From CAVSWN01 sp046728115 (GTDB lineage: Bacteria; Acidobacteriota; Vicinamibacteria; Vicinamibacterales; CAVVIG01), in assembly GCA_046728115.1 (NCBI GenBank), contig JBKPDW010000567.1, forward strand, positions 1 through 29,120: DNA of 29,120 nucleotides, in the 5' to 3' direction. The translations under genes were made by a program, and so were the position numbers. Shown one piece after another: positions 10,528 to 18,061 of the stretch (the stretch's first letter is position 1; each line of letters opens with the position of its first letter). The notes beneath the pieces are model-generated. The model saw nothing but the letters and a program-made list of their open reading frames with translations, did no database searches and had not been told where the DNA came from.

Positions 10528-11307
10528 GTGAGCTCGAACGAGCAGGTAACGCTGGTTCGCCCCGCTGCGCCCGCGCCCAGCGCGCGCGGGTTCACGTCGG
10601 CACTTCCTCCGGATCTGCTCGAACAAGTTCGCGGACGCATCGCGCTGCTCGTGCTGCTCATGATGATCGCCTTTGCGATCGACCCGCTCCTGTTCTTTGG
10701 GGGCTGGCTCGTGGCGAGGCTCAACGAAGGACCGCTTCAGCGCGAGCTCCTTGCCGACGCCCCCTTTTACCTCGCCGATCTCACCGTCGTCGCCAGCTCC
10801 GCCGCGTTCTGGTGGGTCACGCGCACTCGTCGGGTGTCTGCCACGCGGCTTCTCACGCTGGGGTTGCTGTACGAGATTGCGATTTGCTTCGTTATCGCAT
10901 TTCGGACGTTCTGGGAGGACTATCGTGACACGGGGTTCCTGCCCCATCTGACCTGGGCGCCGGCCGTGGTCATTCTCTTCCCTTTGATCGTGCCCGCGCC
11001 GCCCAGGGTCGTGCTCGGGTGTCTGCTGTCGCCGCGGCGATGTCGCCGCTTGCGCTGCTCCTGCTCGATCTTTCCGGCAGACTGGTCGCGCACGCCGAGG
11101 CGTACATCAACTCCAGCCTCAATGGCGCCATCGCAGTCGGCTTTGCGTTCATGGGTTCGAGGGTGGTCTACGGGCTCGGTCGCGAAGTGGCCGCCGCGCG
11201 GGAGCTGGGGAGCTACCGCTTGGAAGAGAAGTTGGGACAGGGTGGCATGGGCGAGGTCTGGCGCGCTCGTCATCGCCTCTTGGCTCGGCCTGCGGCGATC
11301 AAGTTGA
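10528..11307 (+). CDS. N-terminal membrane part of a frameshifted Ser/Thr kinase
   Basis: From the GTG at 10528 this frame encodes a membrane domain with four hydrophobic segments: IALLVLLMMIAFAIDPLLFF, the region around ADLTVVASSAAFWWV, LLTLGLLYEIAICFVIAF and TWAPAVVILFPLIVPAPP. Sense is lost at about 11020-11035, after which the frame is arginine-rich nonsense up to 11307. The continuation (two more hydrophobic segments and the kinase) lies in the -1 frame and begins at 11019. One base appears to be missing, so the ancestral gene ran 10528-12113 and encoded a six-helix membrane kinase of about 528 residues. A real frameshift mutation or an assembly error would both explain this. Confidence 0.65.
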   Translation: MSSNEQVTLVRPAAPAPSARGFTSALPPDLLEQVRGRIALLVLLMMIAFAIDPLLFFGGWLVARLNEGPLQRELLADAPFYLADLTVVASSAAFWWVTRTRRVSATRLLTLGLLYEIAICFVIAFRTFWEDYRDTGFLPHLTWAPAVVILFPLIVPAPPRVVLGCLLSPRRCRRLRCSCSIFPADWSRTPRRTSTPASMAPSQSALRSWVRGWSTGSVAKWPPRGSWGATAWKRSWDRVAWARSGALVIASWLGLRRSS

Positions 11308-12113
11308 TCCGGCCCTCGAGCGGCGCCGATGGCGGCGTTGGTGTCTCGGCTGAGGCGATGCGCCGGTTCGAGCGCGAAGCGCAGGCCACCGCCCGCCTCC
11401 GCTCCCCCCACACGGTCGAACTCTTCGATTTCGGGATCGCCGACGACGGCGCGTTCTACTACGTGATGGAACTGCTCGACGGCGTGGACGCCGATACGCT
11501 CGTCCGTCGTTTCGGGCCGATCCCGTTCGATCGCGCCATCTACCTGCTGGGTCAGGTGTGTCACTCGCTGTCGGAGGCGGAATCCTGCGGTCTCGTACAC
11601 CGCGACGTCAAGCCCGCGAACATCTTTCTCTGTCGGTACGGCGAGGACTACGACTTTGTCAAAGTCCTGGACTTCGGACTCGTCAAAGGTCTCGACGACG
11701 CCGTGGACCTGGAAACCGCGCTCACGCGCGCGAACACGATCCACGGGACGCCGGCGTTTATGGCACCCGAGCAAGCGCTGGGCAATTCCGACCTCGATGG
11801 CCGCGTCGACATTTATGCACTCGGCTGCGTGGCGTGCTGGCTCCTGACCGGGGAACTCGTCTTCACTGCCGATACCCCGATGGCAATTCTGATGCAGCAT
11901 GCACAGACACCTCCGGTTCCGCTGTCGGCCCGTACCGAACTGCGTATTCCATCGCAGCTCGACGCTCTGGTGCTGTCATGCCTGTCAAAGGACCCCGCAG
12001 ATCGCCCGCAGACAGCGAAGGAGCTCTTACGCAAGCTGACTGAGATCGACGGATCGGACGCGTGGACACCCGAACGGGCTCGGGATTGGTGGCAGCTGCA
12101 CCAGATCGCATGA
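11019..12113 (+). CDS. Ser/Thr protein kinase, C-terminal part of a frameshifted gene
   Basis: This frame gives a complete Hanks-type kinase after two hydrophobic segments (SPLALLLLDLSG, and NGAIAVGFAFMGSRVVYGL). Motifs are GQGGMGEVW (73-81), Lys95, HRDVKPAN (194-201), DFG (218-220) and a MAPEQA activation-segment end. It is 364 residues from the GTG at 11019, but that GTG has no Shine-Dalgarno and the upstream frame holds the missing membrane helices, so 11019 is probably not the true start. If the frameshift is real, a soluble or partly anchored kinase might still be made by internal initiation. A hairpin 11 bases after the stop may terminate transcription. Targets are unknown. Confidence 0.8.
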   Translation: MSAVAAAMSPLALLLLDLSGRLVAHAEAYINSSLNGAIAVGFAFMGSRVVYGLGREVAAARELGSYRLEEKLGQGGMGEVWRARHRLLARPAAIKLIRPSSGADGGVGVSAEAMRRFEREAQATARLRSPHTVELFDFGIADDGAFYYVMELLDGVDADTLVRRFGPIPFDRAIYLLGQVCHSLSEAESCGLVHRDVKPANIFLCRYGEDYDFVKVLDFGLVKGLDDAVDLETALTRANTIHGTPAFMAPEQALGNSDLDGRVDIYALGCVACWLLTGELVFTADTPMAILMQHAQTPPVPLSARTELRIPSQLDALVLSCLSKDPADRPQTAKELLRKLTEIDGSDAWTPERARDWWQLHQIA

Positions 12114-12124
12114 ACCCGCTCCAT

Positions 12125-12150
12125 ACGGCCGGCCGTAAGGGGCCGGTTGT
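12125..12150 (+). terminator. Candidate terminator hairpin after the kinase gene
   Basis: ACGGCCGGCC, loop GTAAGG, GGCCGGTTGT folds into a 10-bp stem with two G-U pairs. It begins 11 bases after the kinase stop codon. The tail (CAAACC) is not T-rich, so intrinsic termination would be weak or Rho-assisted. Confidence 0.4.
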
Positions 12151-12275
12151 CAAACCAACTGCGTGGTGCGCTGAGATGTTTCCACGGGACCATCGACCTG
12201 ATGGTGTGCGCTCGGCGAGCTTCTTCCAATTGCGCGCATAGCGAGCTGAGTCTGCGGTCGCGCGTACCAGACGTA

Positions 12276-12317
12276 TTGACATGCGGAGCACATGCGATCA
12301 TGCTGAGCACATGTCAA
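12276..12317 (+). promoter_or_regulatory. Promoter and operator of the second RHH-PIN operon
   Basis: TTGACATG (12276-12283) and CATGTCAA (12310-12317) form a perfect 8-bp inverted repeat that spans the antitoxin start codon. Between them are two direct repeats, CATGCGGAGCACATG (12280) and CATGCTGAGCACATG (12299), with a 19-base period and one mismatch. The left arm contains a perfect -35, TTGACA; a 17-base gap leads to CATGCT as a weak -10. The predicted start site falls on the ATG at 12311. This fits an autoregulated, leaderless toxin-antitoxin promoter; the DNA-binding role is inferred. Confidence 0.5.
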
Positions 12318-12541
12318 AGATGATTCAGATCCGGAATGTGCCGGATGCGGTGCACCGGAAGATCAAGGTTCGCGCGGCGCAATCGGGGATGACGCTCTCC
12401 GATTACCTGCTCGCGGAGATCGAGCGAATCGCGGCGCTGCCTACTCACGACGAAATGCTGGCCCGGCTCCACGCCCGGTCCCGCGTCAAGCTGAGAACCC
12501 CGGCCGCTCAGATTATTCGGAGGGAACGCGACTCCGCATGA
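12311..12541 (+). CDS. FitA/VapB-type RHH antitoxin
   Basis: This 76-residue protein opens with an RHH strand and helices typical of FitA-like antitoxins: MIQIRNVPDAVHRKIKVRAA followed by SGMTLSDYLLAEIERIA. The C-terminal part (LHARSRVKL onwards) would be the toxin-binding tail. An in-frame start exists at 12281, but the ATG at 12311 fits the family N-terminus and the operator layout better. Its last codons overlap the toxin start in an ATGA (12538-12541), so the two are co-translated. It should neutralise the downstream PIN toxin and repress the operon through the repeats around its start codon. Confidence 0.85.
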   Translation: MSKMIQIRNVPDAVHRKIKVRAAQSGMTLSDYLLAEIERIAALPTHDEMLARLHARSRVKLRTPAAQIIRRERDSA

Positions 12542-12933
12542 TCGTCGTGGATGCCTCCGCGATCACCGAGTTACTTCTACAAACGGAGCTCGGGTCGCGC
12601 GTCGAGCGTCGGCTTTACAGCAATGACGAGGACCTTCACGCGCCGCATCTGCTGGACGTGGAGGTCCTCAGGGCGTTTCGACAACTCGTTCATGCCCGCG
12701 AGGTCGACGCCAATCGCGCGGAAGAAGCCATCCAAGACCTGCAACTGCTGCGAATCATCCGGCATGGCCATCTGGATCTCACGCCGCGGGCTTGGGAACT
12801 GCGCCAGAACTTCACCGCGTACGACGCGATATACGTTGCTCTCGCCGAATCGCTCGATGCCACGGTACTCACGTGCGACCGGCTCTTCGCGGGCGCCTCT
12901 AAGCGCTTAGCGCGGGTTGAACTGATCCGGTGA
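12538..12933 (+). CDS. vapC: VapC-type PIN-domain ribonuclease toxin
   Basis: This 131-residue protein is a standard VapC. MIVVDASAITELLL provides Asp5 and Glu11, LDVEVLRAFRQL a third acid, and YDAIYVALAESLDATVLTCD the C-terminal acidic cluster. VapC toxins are Mg2+-dependent RNases, often cutting initiator tRNA or rRNA. It is four-base overlapped with the antitoxin gene. It belongs to a different PIN subgroup from the toxin at 328-738, so the two modules are not recent duplicates. The following 217 bases up to the convergent methyltransferase gene show no gene and no clear terminator. Confidence 0.88.
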   Translation: MIVVDASAITELLLQTELGSRVERRLYSNDEDLHAPHLLDVEVLRAFRQLVHAREVDANRAEEAIQDLQLLRIIRHGHLDLTPRAWELRQNFTAYDAIYVALAESLDATVLTCDRLFAGASKRLARVELIR

Positions 12934-13150
12934 GCAGCGTAAACGCACCGTGCGCGCAGAACAGCCAGGTGGGCGTCGGCTGCCTGAAGAATCGGCCGAA
13001 CGACACCCCTGAGGCTGGTGCGCGCAAGGGAAGAAGCACGAGCACGGCGTCGCGCCGCCTACGACCGTCACGGCCGTCGGATCCTGATGACGCGTCGTGA
13101 CGCAAACGGCACTGACAGCTTGTTCCGGAGTGTCGCCACCGCAGAGGCGA

Positions 13151-14125
13151 CTACATGAACGTGCGGCCAACTCGCCGCTGGCCAATCGTCAGGAACAGGC
13201 CACCTTCGCTGCCGAGCGTCCACATCCACCCAAGCTGCGCGAGCCAGCGCTCGACGGTCCAGTCATCCACGTCGCGTGCGAAGAGGTCTCCGGATTCGTC
13301 TTCGAGCACCGTGCTGGGGAACGTTCTGAGATATTCGAGATCCGTCTCTGAAAACCACCGCTTGATCTCCACGACCGTGTGGCTGTGTTCTTCGGGATGC
13401 TGATACTGATCGCGGAGCCACGCATCGCGCCGCGCCGGTTCGTGACGCCGATCGCGCAGCACCGGATCGAACGGCACCATGCGGAATCGTGTCAATCGTG
13501 CGATGGCCCGCCGCAGGCGAAGCGGAACACGTGCGAGCGTGTGGTACACGCCTGCGATCACGATGCCGCCCGGCCGCGCGAGTCGCGCGAGCGCAGCAAA
13601 CGCCGCCCGCGGATTGGGCGTGTGATGCAACACGCCGGACGAATACACGATGTCGAAGGAGGCCGGCTTCAACCCAGACCGGTGCAGATCCGTCTCGACG
13701 AACTGGACGTGGTCGACGGCGTACCGGCGCGCGGCGGCGGCCCCAAGCTCGAGCGCCGCGCGGGAAAGATCTGCCGCGACGATCACGCGATCCGCGCGCG
13801 CCAGGTACAGTGACATCTGCCCCGTTCCACAACCGATCTCCGCGATTCGCGCGTCGGCGGGAACCGCGCGATCGAGCAACTGCGCGAATTGACTGCGGTC
13901 GCCGCGCGCGCGAAGAGCCGACAGGTTTTCGTTCGGCGGATATCCCGGAAACGGCGTCCGATCGTAGAACTGCCGGACGATTTCGGTTTTCGGATCGCCA
14001 TCCAGCCTGAGGTTCGGAATACCGTCTGGCGCCGCGAAGCGGGCGCCGCAGCCGGTGCACGTCCACTCCGACGACAACGCGCCCCCGCACGCCGGACAGG
14101 CGAGGAACTCGCGGAAGTCGGTCAC
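13151..14125 (-). CDS. Class I SAM-dependent methyltransferase with N-terminal zinc ribbon
   Basis: This 324-residue protein has an N-terminal Cys4 zinc ribbon (CPACG, then CTGCG, residues about 10-30) of the Trm112-like kind often found on small-molecule methyltransferases. A Rossmann-type SAM domain follows: motif I AEIGCGTGQMSLYLA, acidic loop VAADLS, and FDIVYSSGVLHHTPNP as motif IV. The last 100 residues, with an EEHSHTVVEIKRWF segment, probably cover the substrate. The GTG start lies only four bases after the DUF5989 stop codon, and there is no strong Shine-Dalgarno, so translation is likely coupled. As last gene of the carbamoyltransferase operon it probably methylates the same product; the substrate is unknown. 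Confidence 0.85.
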   Translation of the reverse strand: MTDFREFLACPACGGALSSEWTCTGCGARFAAPDGIPNLRLDGDPKTEIVRQFYDRTPFPGYPPNENLSALRARGDRSQFAQLLDRAVPADARIAEIGCGTGQMSLYLARADRVIVAADLSRAALELGAAAARRYAVDHVQFVETDLHRSGLKPASFDIVYSSGVLHHTPNPRAAFAALARLARPGGIVIAGVYHTLARVPLRLRRAIARLTRFRMVPFDPVLRDRRHEPARRDAWLRDQYQHPEEHSHTVVEIKRWFSETDLEYLRTFPSTVLEDESGDLFARDVDDWTVERWLAQLGWMWTLGSEGGLFLTIGQRRVGRTFM

Positions 14126-14129
14126 AGGT

Positions 14130-14303
14130 TCAGAAGATCGCGTAGATGAACGGGGCGAGCGCCTCGACGGCGGTCGCGAAAATCAGGACCACGCCGAAGA
14201 TGCACAAGAACACGGCGAGCGGCACAAGCCAACGTTTTCCAGACTCGCCACGCCACAAGCCCCGCGCCAGGTCGGCGATCGACCCGCCGGCGCTCGCGAC
14301 CAT
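14130..14303 (-). CDS. DUF5989 small membrane protein (SxtK-like)
   Basis: This 57-residue protein has one or two membrane-spanning stretches in LVPLAVFLCIFGVVLIFATA and ALAPFIYAIF, preceded by a polar segment with LARGLWRGESGKRWL. Size, sequence pattern and place directly after a carbamoyltransferase gene fit DUF5989, the family of SxtK in saxitoxin clusters. Its role is not established; a partner or membrane anchor for the carbamoyltransferase has been suggested by gene linkage. The ATG at 14303 lies two bases after the carbamoyltransferase stop. The same frame is open much further upstream, but that part is the antisense-free shadow of the carbamoyltransferase gene. Confidence 0.8.
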   Translation of the reverse strand: MVASAGGSIADLARGLWRGESGKRWLVPLAVFLCIFGVVLIFATAVEALAPFIYAIF

Positions 14304-14305
14304 GA

Positions 14306-16114
14306 TCAGGCGACGGTGGATGCCGCGACGTTGTTTGAGGACCATGCGCCCGACTCCTTCGGCGATGTCGCCGCGTCGGCGGCGCGCTTGCTCACGACGG
14401 TCGATCCGGCGACGAGTCGGTCGATGCCGCACCGCCTGAAGGTCATGTAGCCCTCGAGCACCTGCGTCACGATCGGCTCTCCGGCGACGTTGAATGAGGT
14501 ATTCAATAGCACGGGGATGCCCGTCCGACGGCCGTACGCTTCGAGGAGCGCATGGAGACGCGGCGCCATGCCTCGCTCGAGTACCTGCACACGTGCGGAG
14601 CCGTCGACGTGGGTGACGGCGGCGAGCTGCGACCGCCACTCCGGTCGAACGGGGAAGACGCCCGACATGTAGCGCCCGAGCCGTGCGCCGCCGGGCGGCA
14701 GGTCGAAAAACCGATCCGCAGCCTCAATCGGCGCGACGGGCGCGAACGGTCGGAACTCTTCACGGCGTTTGATGTCGCGATTGAGCCGATCGCAGACGTC
14801 GGATGAGTGCGGCGCCGCGAGGATGCTGCGGTGCCCGAGCGCGCGCGGGCCGAATTCGCACGCTCCATCCATCCATCCGATGATCCGTCCGGCGGCAAGA
14901 TCGTCGGCGACGCGCTCGACCAACGCCGCCTCATCGAGTTCCTCGACGCCTTGACCGTCCTCGCGCGCCGCTCTCGCGAGATGGTGTGCATCGACGGAGG
15001 GACCCCAGAATGGGTGATCGGCGACGTCGCGATCGGGGTTGCGGAAATAGATTCGGTCCGCGTAGAGCGCCGCCCCCAACGCGCATCCTGCATCGCCCGG
15101 CGCGGCGGGCACGAACACGCGGTCGAAACCGGACTCGGCGAGGATGCGCGCGTTCGCGACGCCATTCAGCGCGACCCCGCCACCGAAACACAGATCGGGA
15201 AGTCGCGTTTCGCGGCGAAGCCGCGAGGCGATGTCGACGAGAATTTCTTCGAGCGCGAGTTGCACGCTTGCGGCGCAATCGGCGAAGCGCCGCCCCTCGA
15301 CCGACTCCAGATCGATTGGATCGTACGGAGTGCGGGCCGGCCCGAACAAATCGACGAATCTCGACGAATACGACCGGTCGGCCGTCGTCTGGAACTCGAA
15401 AAATTCCGGTGCGAGCGTGAACGCGCCGTCCGGTAACCGGCGGATGACTTTGCGCACCTGCTCCATCATCGTTGGCCGGCCGTACGCGGCGAGCCCCATC
15501 ACCTTGTATTCGTCCTCGTTCACCTTGAATCCGAGATAGGCCGTAAACGTCGAATACAGCATCCCAAGCGAGTGCGGAAACCGGACCTCGCGTCGCAGCG
15601 TGATGTCGGTGGTGCCATCCGGCCATCGTTCGCCGTGGCCCACCGTCAGCGTCGCCCATTCGCCGACGCCGTCGGCTGTCAGAATCGCGGCCTCCCGCGT
15701 GGGTGACGTGAGAAACGCCGCCGCTGCATGCGAGGCGTGATGATCCGTGAAGAGGATCTTCTCTCGTGGCACACCGAGCTGAGACGAGATGATGCCGCGG
15801 ACCCACACCTTTTCGCCCAACGTGTTCTTCATCGCGTGCGGAAACGATCGCCAGGAACGCGGGAAGGCGCGCAGCGCGCACGTCAAAATCCGATCGAACT
15901 TCAACATACTGCGTTCGTAGAACACGACCGCGTCGAGATCGGCGGGATCGAGGCGCGCCTGTTCCAGGCACCAGCCGATCGCGCAGATCGGAAATCCCGC
16001 ATCGTTCTTGCGACGCGAGAGCCGCTCTTCCTGGACGGCGCAGACCGGCACGCCGTCGATGACGAGCGCGGCGGCCGAGTCGTGATAATGGGCGGAGATG
16101 CCGAGGATCTTCAT
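14306..16114 (-). CDS. Carbamoyltransferase (NodU/CmcH/SxtI family)
   Basis: This 602-residue enzyme transfers a carbamoyl group from carbamoyl phosphate, through carbamoyl-AMP, to a hydroxyl of a sugar or natural product. The N-terminal Kae1-like domain starts MKILGISAHYHDSAAAL and has the metal site HHASH (125-129), then LTADGVGEWATL. The C-terminal YrdC-related domain shows GWMDGACEFGPRALGHRS, EEFRPFAPVAP and NTSFNVAGEPIV. The start at 16114 matches the family N-terminus, although the frame is open to 16171. It lies one base after the ferritin-like gene's stop and two bases before the DUF5989 gene, so it sits in the middle of a tight four-gene operon. The acceptor is unknown. Confidence 0.92.
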   Translation of the reverse strand: MKILGISAHYHDSAAALVIDGVPVCAVQEERLSRRKNDAGFPICAIGWCLEQARLDPADLDAVVFYERSMLKFDRILTCALRAFPRSWRSFPHAMKNTLGEKVWVRGIISSQLGVPREKILFTDHHASHAAAAFLTSPTREAAILTADGVGEWATLTVGHGERWPDGTTDITLRREVRFPHSLGMLYSTFTAYLGFKVNEDEYKVMGLAAYGRPTMMEQVRKVIRRLPDGAFTLAPEFFEFQTTADRSYSSRFVDLFGPARTPYDPIDLESVEGRRFADCAASVQLALEEILVDIASRLRRETRLPDLCFGGGVALNGVANARILAESGFDRVFVPAAPGDAGCALGAALYADRIYFRNPDRDVADHPFWGPSVDAHHLARAAREDGQGVEELDEAALVERVADDLAAGRIIGWMDGACEFGPRALGHRSILAAPHSSDVCDRLNRDIKRREEFRPFAPVAPIEAADRFFDLPPGGARLGRYMSGVFPVRPEWRSQLAAVTHVDGSARVQVLERGMAPRLHALLEAYGRRTGIPVLLNTSFNVAGEPIVTQVLEGYMTFRRCGIDRLVAGSTVVSKRAADAATSPKESGAWSSNNVAASTVA

Positions 16115-16115
16115 G

Positions 16116-16868
16116 TCAGTACTGGCTCCGCGGTGTTTTGTGTCGCGTGCGCGACATCGGGATCCACCCAATCGGCTCGCGCCGCTCTCCGCGCTTCGCG
16201 AGGTAGGCGAACGGTGGCAGCAGGACGAAGTACATCACCGTCAGCAGAGTGCTGCCGATCAGTCCCGCGATTGCCGCGGCGACGCGCAGATATCGATTCC
16301 ACAGTCGCTTGCCGCGCGCACGCCACACGTGGCGTCGATAGGCCCGCGGGGAGATGCGAATCAGCTGCGTGTAGGTGTAATTCATGTGAAACACTTCATC
16401 CCGCAGAATTGTCTCGAAGATTGCGCGGGTCTGGGGATCGTCGTCGACCATCTCGCGATAGATTGCAAATCGGCCGGCCGCTGCTTTCTCGGCGACGTGC
16501 AGGAATGCGAGCAGCCGATGATCCGGTTCGCCATCGATGGACAGATCGTCGAGGCCGTGGCCGCCCGGCAACGGATTGCCGTTGAACAGAACGTGGCGAT
16601 CGGTGTGCCTGCCGCGCAACAGCGCCGCGCCACGTTCGCGGAACAAATCGCCGTGATGCAGTTCGTCGATCGCGTGTTCGAAGTACAGCCGCCGCAATAG
16701 GGGATCCGGCGTCACTTCGGCGGCGCGAAGAATATCGCGTCCGCCGTCGGTTTCGACGTCTGCAAAGGTCAGCAGTTTTCGCAGCCGCCGATCGACGTCC
16801 CCCCAAACCCACCTGTGGACTGGCCGCATCAGCCGGTCCAGGGGCGCACCGCGCGTTACGCCAGACAC
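16116..16868 (-). CDS. Ferritin-like diiron membrane protein with SxtJ-like C-terminal tail
   Basis: This 250-residue protein has a ferritin-like four-helix pattern with diiron ligands: Glu39 or Glu51, Glu69-x-x-His72 in DELHHG, Glu127 in VAEKAA and Glu158-x-x-His161 in RDEVFH. A membrane helix lies at about 196-218. The tail LLTVMYFVLLPPFAYLAKRG and the final aromatic residue resemble the end of SxtJ-type membrane proteins that accompany carbamoyltransferases, so this may be a fusion of an oxidase-like domain with that partner; this part is inference. The GTG at 16868 is chosen because GAGG lies seven bases upstream; the open frame to 17060 runs antisense through the SGNH gene. It is first gene of the carbamoyltransferase operon. 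Confidence 0.75.
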   Translation of the reverse strand: MSGVTRGAPLDRLMRPVHRWVWGDVDRRLRKLLTFADVETDGGRDILRAAEVTPDPLLRRLYFEHAIDELHHGDLFRERGAALLRGRHTDRHVLFNGNPLPGGHGLDDLSIDGEPDHRLLAFLHVAEKAAAGRFAIYREMVDDDPQTRAIFETILRDEVFHMNYTYTQLIRISPRAYRRHVWRARGKRLWNRYLRVAAAIAGLIGSTLLTVMYFVLLPPFAYLAKRGERREPIGWIPMSRTRHKTPRSQY

Positions 16869-16903
16869 GATAATCCTCGACCGACTAGCATAGGTCCGAT
16901 CAC

Positions 16904-18061
16904 GTGCATCCGTCCGCCTCTCGCATGGAAGCTGTCGCTCGACGCGACCGGTCCGCGGCGCTGCTGATCGTCGAAATCGCCACCGCCGGTGTCGGTGTCG
17001 CGCTCGTTGTCGCCGCGGTCGCCGCAAACCAGTCGTGGCTCGACCGCCACTTCCTGCCATCGTTCTTTATCCCGCGCCATTGGTACGTGCTGATCGAAAC
17101 GATCGTGCGTGTTGTCGTCGGCGCGGCAGGTGTATCGATCGCGAGCGCCCGGCGGCGCCTGGCGCGTCTCATGTTGCGGGCGCCCGGAACCACGTTCCGG
17201 GTTGTGGTGGCCGCCGTGTTGGCAATCGCTACAAGCGAGCTGACGCTGCGCTGGATTCATCCGCGGCCAACCGAGTGGCTCGTGGCCGAGGAAGAACCGC
17301 GAAGGCAGGTCGACCCGCAGCTCGGGTGGGTACTCGAGCCGTCGCGCACCGGGCGCAGCGTCGTCGCTGGGCGAACGATCGAGTACGCCATCGATCGCGC
17401 TGGATACCGCGTCCGCCGCGTCGACGAACCGGTTGATCGCGAGCATCCGGCGATCGTGTTCGCCGGCGAGTCGGTCATGTTTGGCGAGGGTCTCACGTGG
17501 GACGAGTCGATCCCGGCGCAGGTTGGCGCGGTGCTCGGCGTCCAGTGCGCGAACCTCGCCGTCCACGGCTTCAGCACCGATCAGATGTATTTGCGGCTCG
17601 CGCGCGAGCTGCCGCGGTTCCGTCAGCCCGTGGCGGTGGTGTCGATCTTCGTGACGGAATTGTTTGGCCGGAACCTGGACACCGATCGGCCGCATCTCGC
17701 GCCAGGACTCGTCTGGCAGCCCGCGGATCACGCCTCGCGGGTGGCGTCCCTCGCAGGACTGCTCGTGCCGTATCGACGTGACGAGACGGTCGAACAGGGC
17801 GTGCGCATGACGCGTGACGTGCTTCGCGAAATTGTCCACTTGGCACGCGCACGCCACGCCGCATCGCTCATCGTCGTGCCACAGTTCGGACGCGAAGAGG
17901 ACGCCCAGCGGGCGCTTCGAGAGCGGATCCTCGGGGACGAAGTCCCGCAACTGGTTGTGCCGCTCGATCCGGAGTGGCGCCTGTCGTGGGACCGTCATCC
18001 GAACGCGCGGGCGGCGTACGTCATCGCGGCAGCCATCGCGGCGCGGCTGCACCATCAATAA
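16904..18061 (+). CDS. Membrane-anchored SGNH/GDSL-type protein
   Basis: This 385-residue protein has three hydrophobic stretches in its first 115 residues (AALLIVEIATAGVGVALVVA, a weak one near 60-80, and VVVAAVLAIATSELTLRW), then an extracytoplasmic domain. AIVFAGESVMFGEGLTWDES matches block I of SGNH hydrolases with Ser in a GES context, LAVHGFSTDQ fits the block II/III glycine, and WDRHPNARAAYVIA fits the block V Asp-x-x-His. It could be an O-acyl esterase or transferase acting on an exported glycan or lipid-linked product. The GTG start is only 35 bases from the divergent carbamoyltransferase operon, suggesting shared control. An ATG at 16925 is an alternative start. No Shine-Dalgarno is clear for either. 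Confidence 0.7.
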   Translation: MHPSASRMEAVARRDRSAALLIVEIATAGVGVALVVAAVAANQSWLDRHFLPSFFIPRHWYVLIETIVRVVVGAAGVSIASARRRLARLMLRAPGTTFRVVVAAVLAIATSELTLRWIHPRPTEWLVAEEEPRRQVDPQLGWVLEPSRTGRSVVAGRTIEYAIDRAGYRVRRVDEPVDREHPAIVFAGESVMFGEGLTWDESIPAQVGAVLGVQCANLAVHGFSTDQMYLRLARELPRFRQPVAVVSIFVTELFGRNLDTDRPHLAPGLVWQPADHASRVASLAGLLVPYRRDETVEQGVRMTRDVLREIVHLARARHAASLIVVPQFGREEDAQRALRERILGDEVPQLVVPLDPEWRLSWDRHPNARAAYVIAAAIAARLHHQ

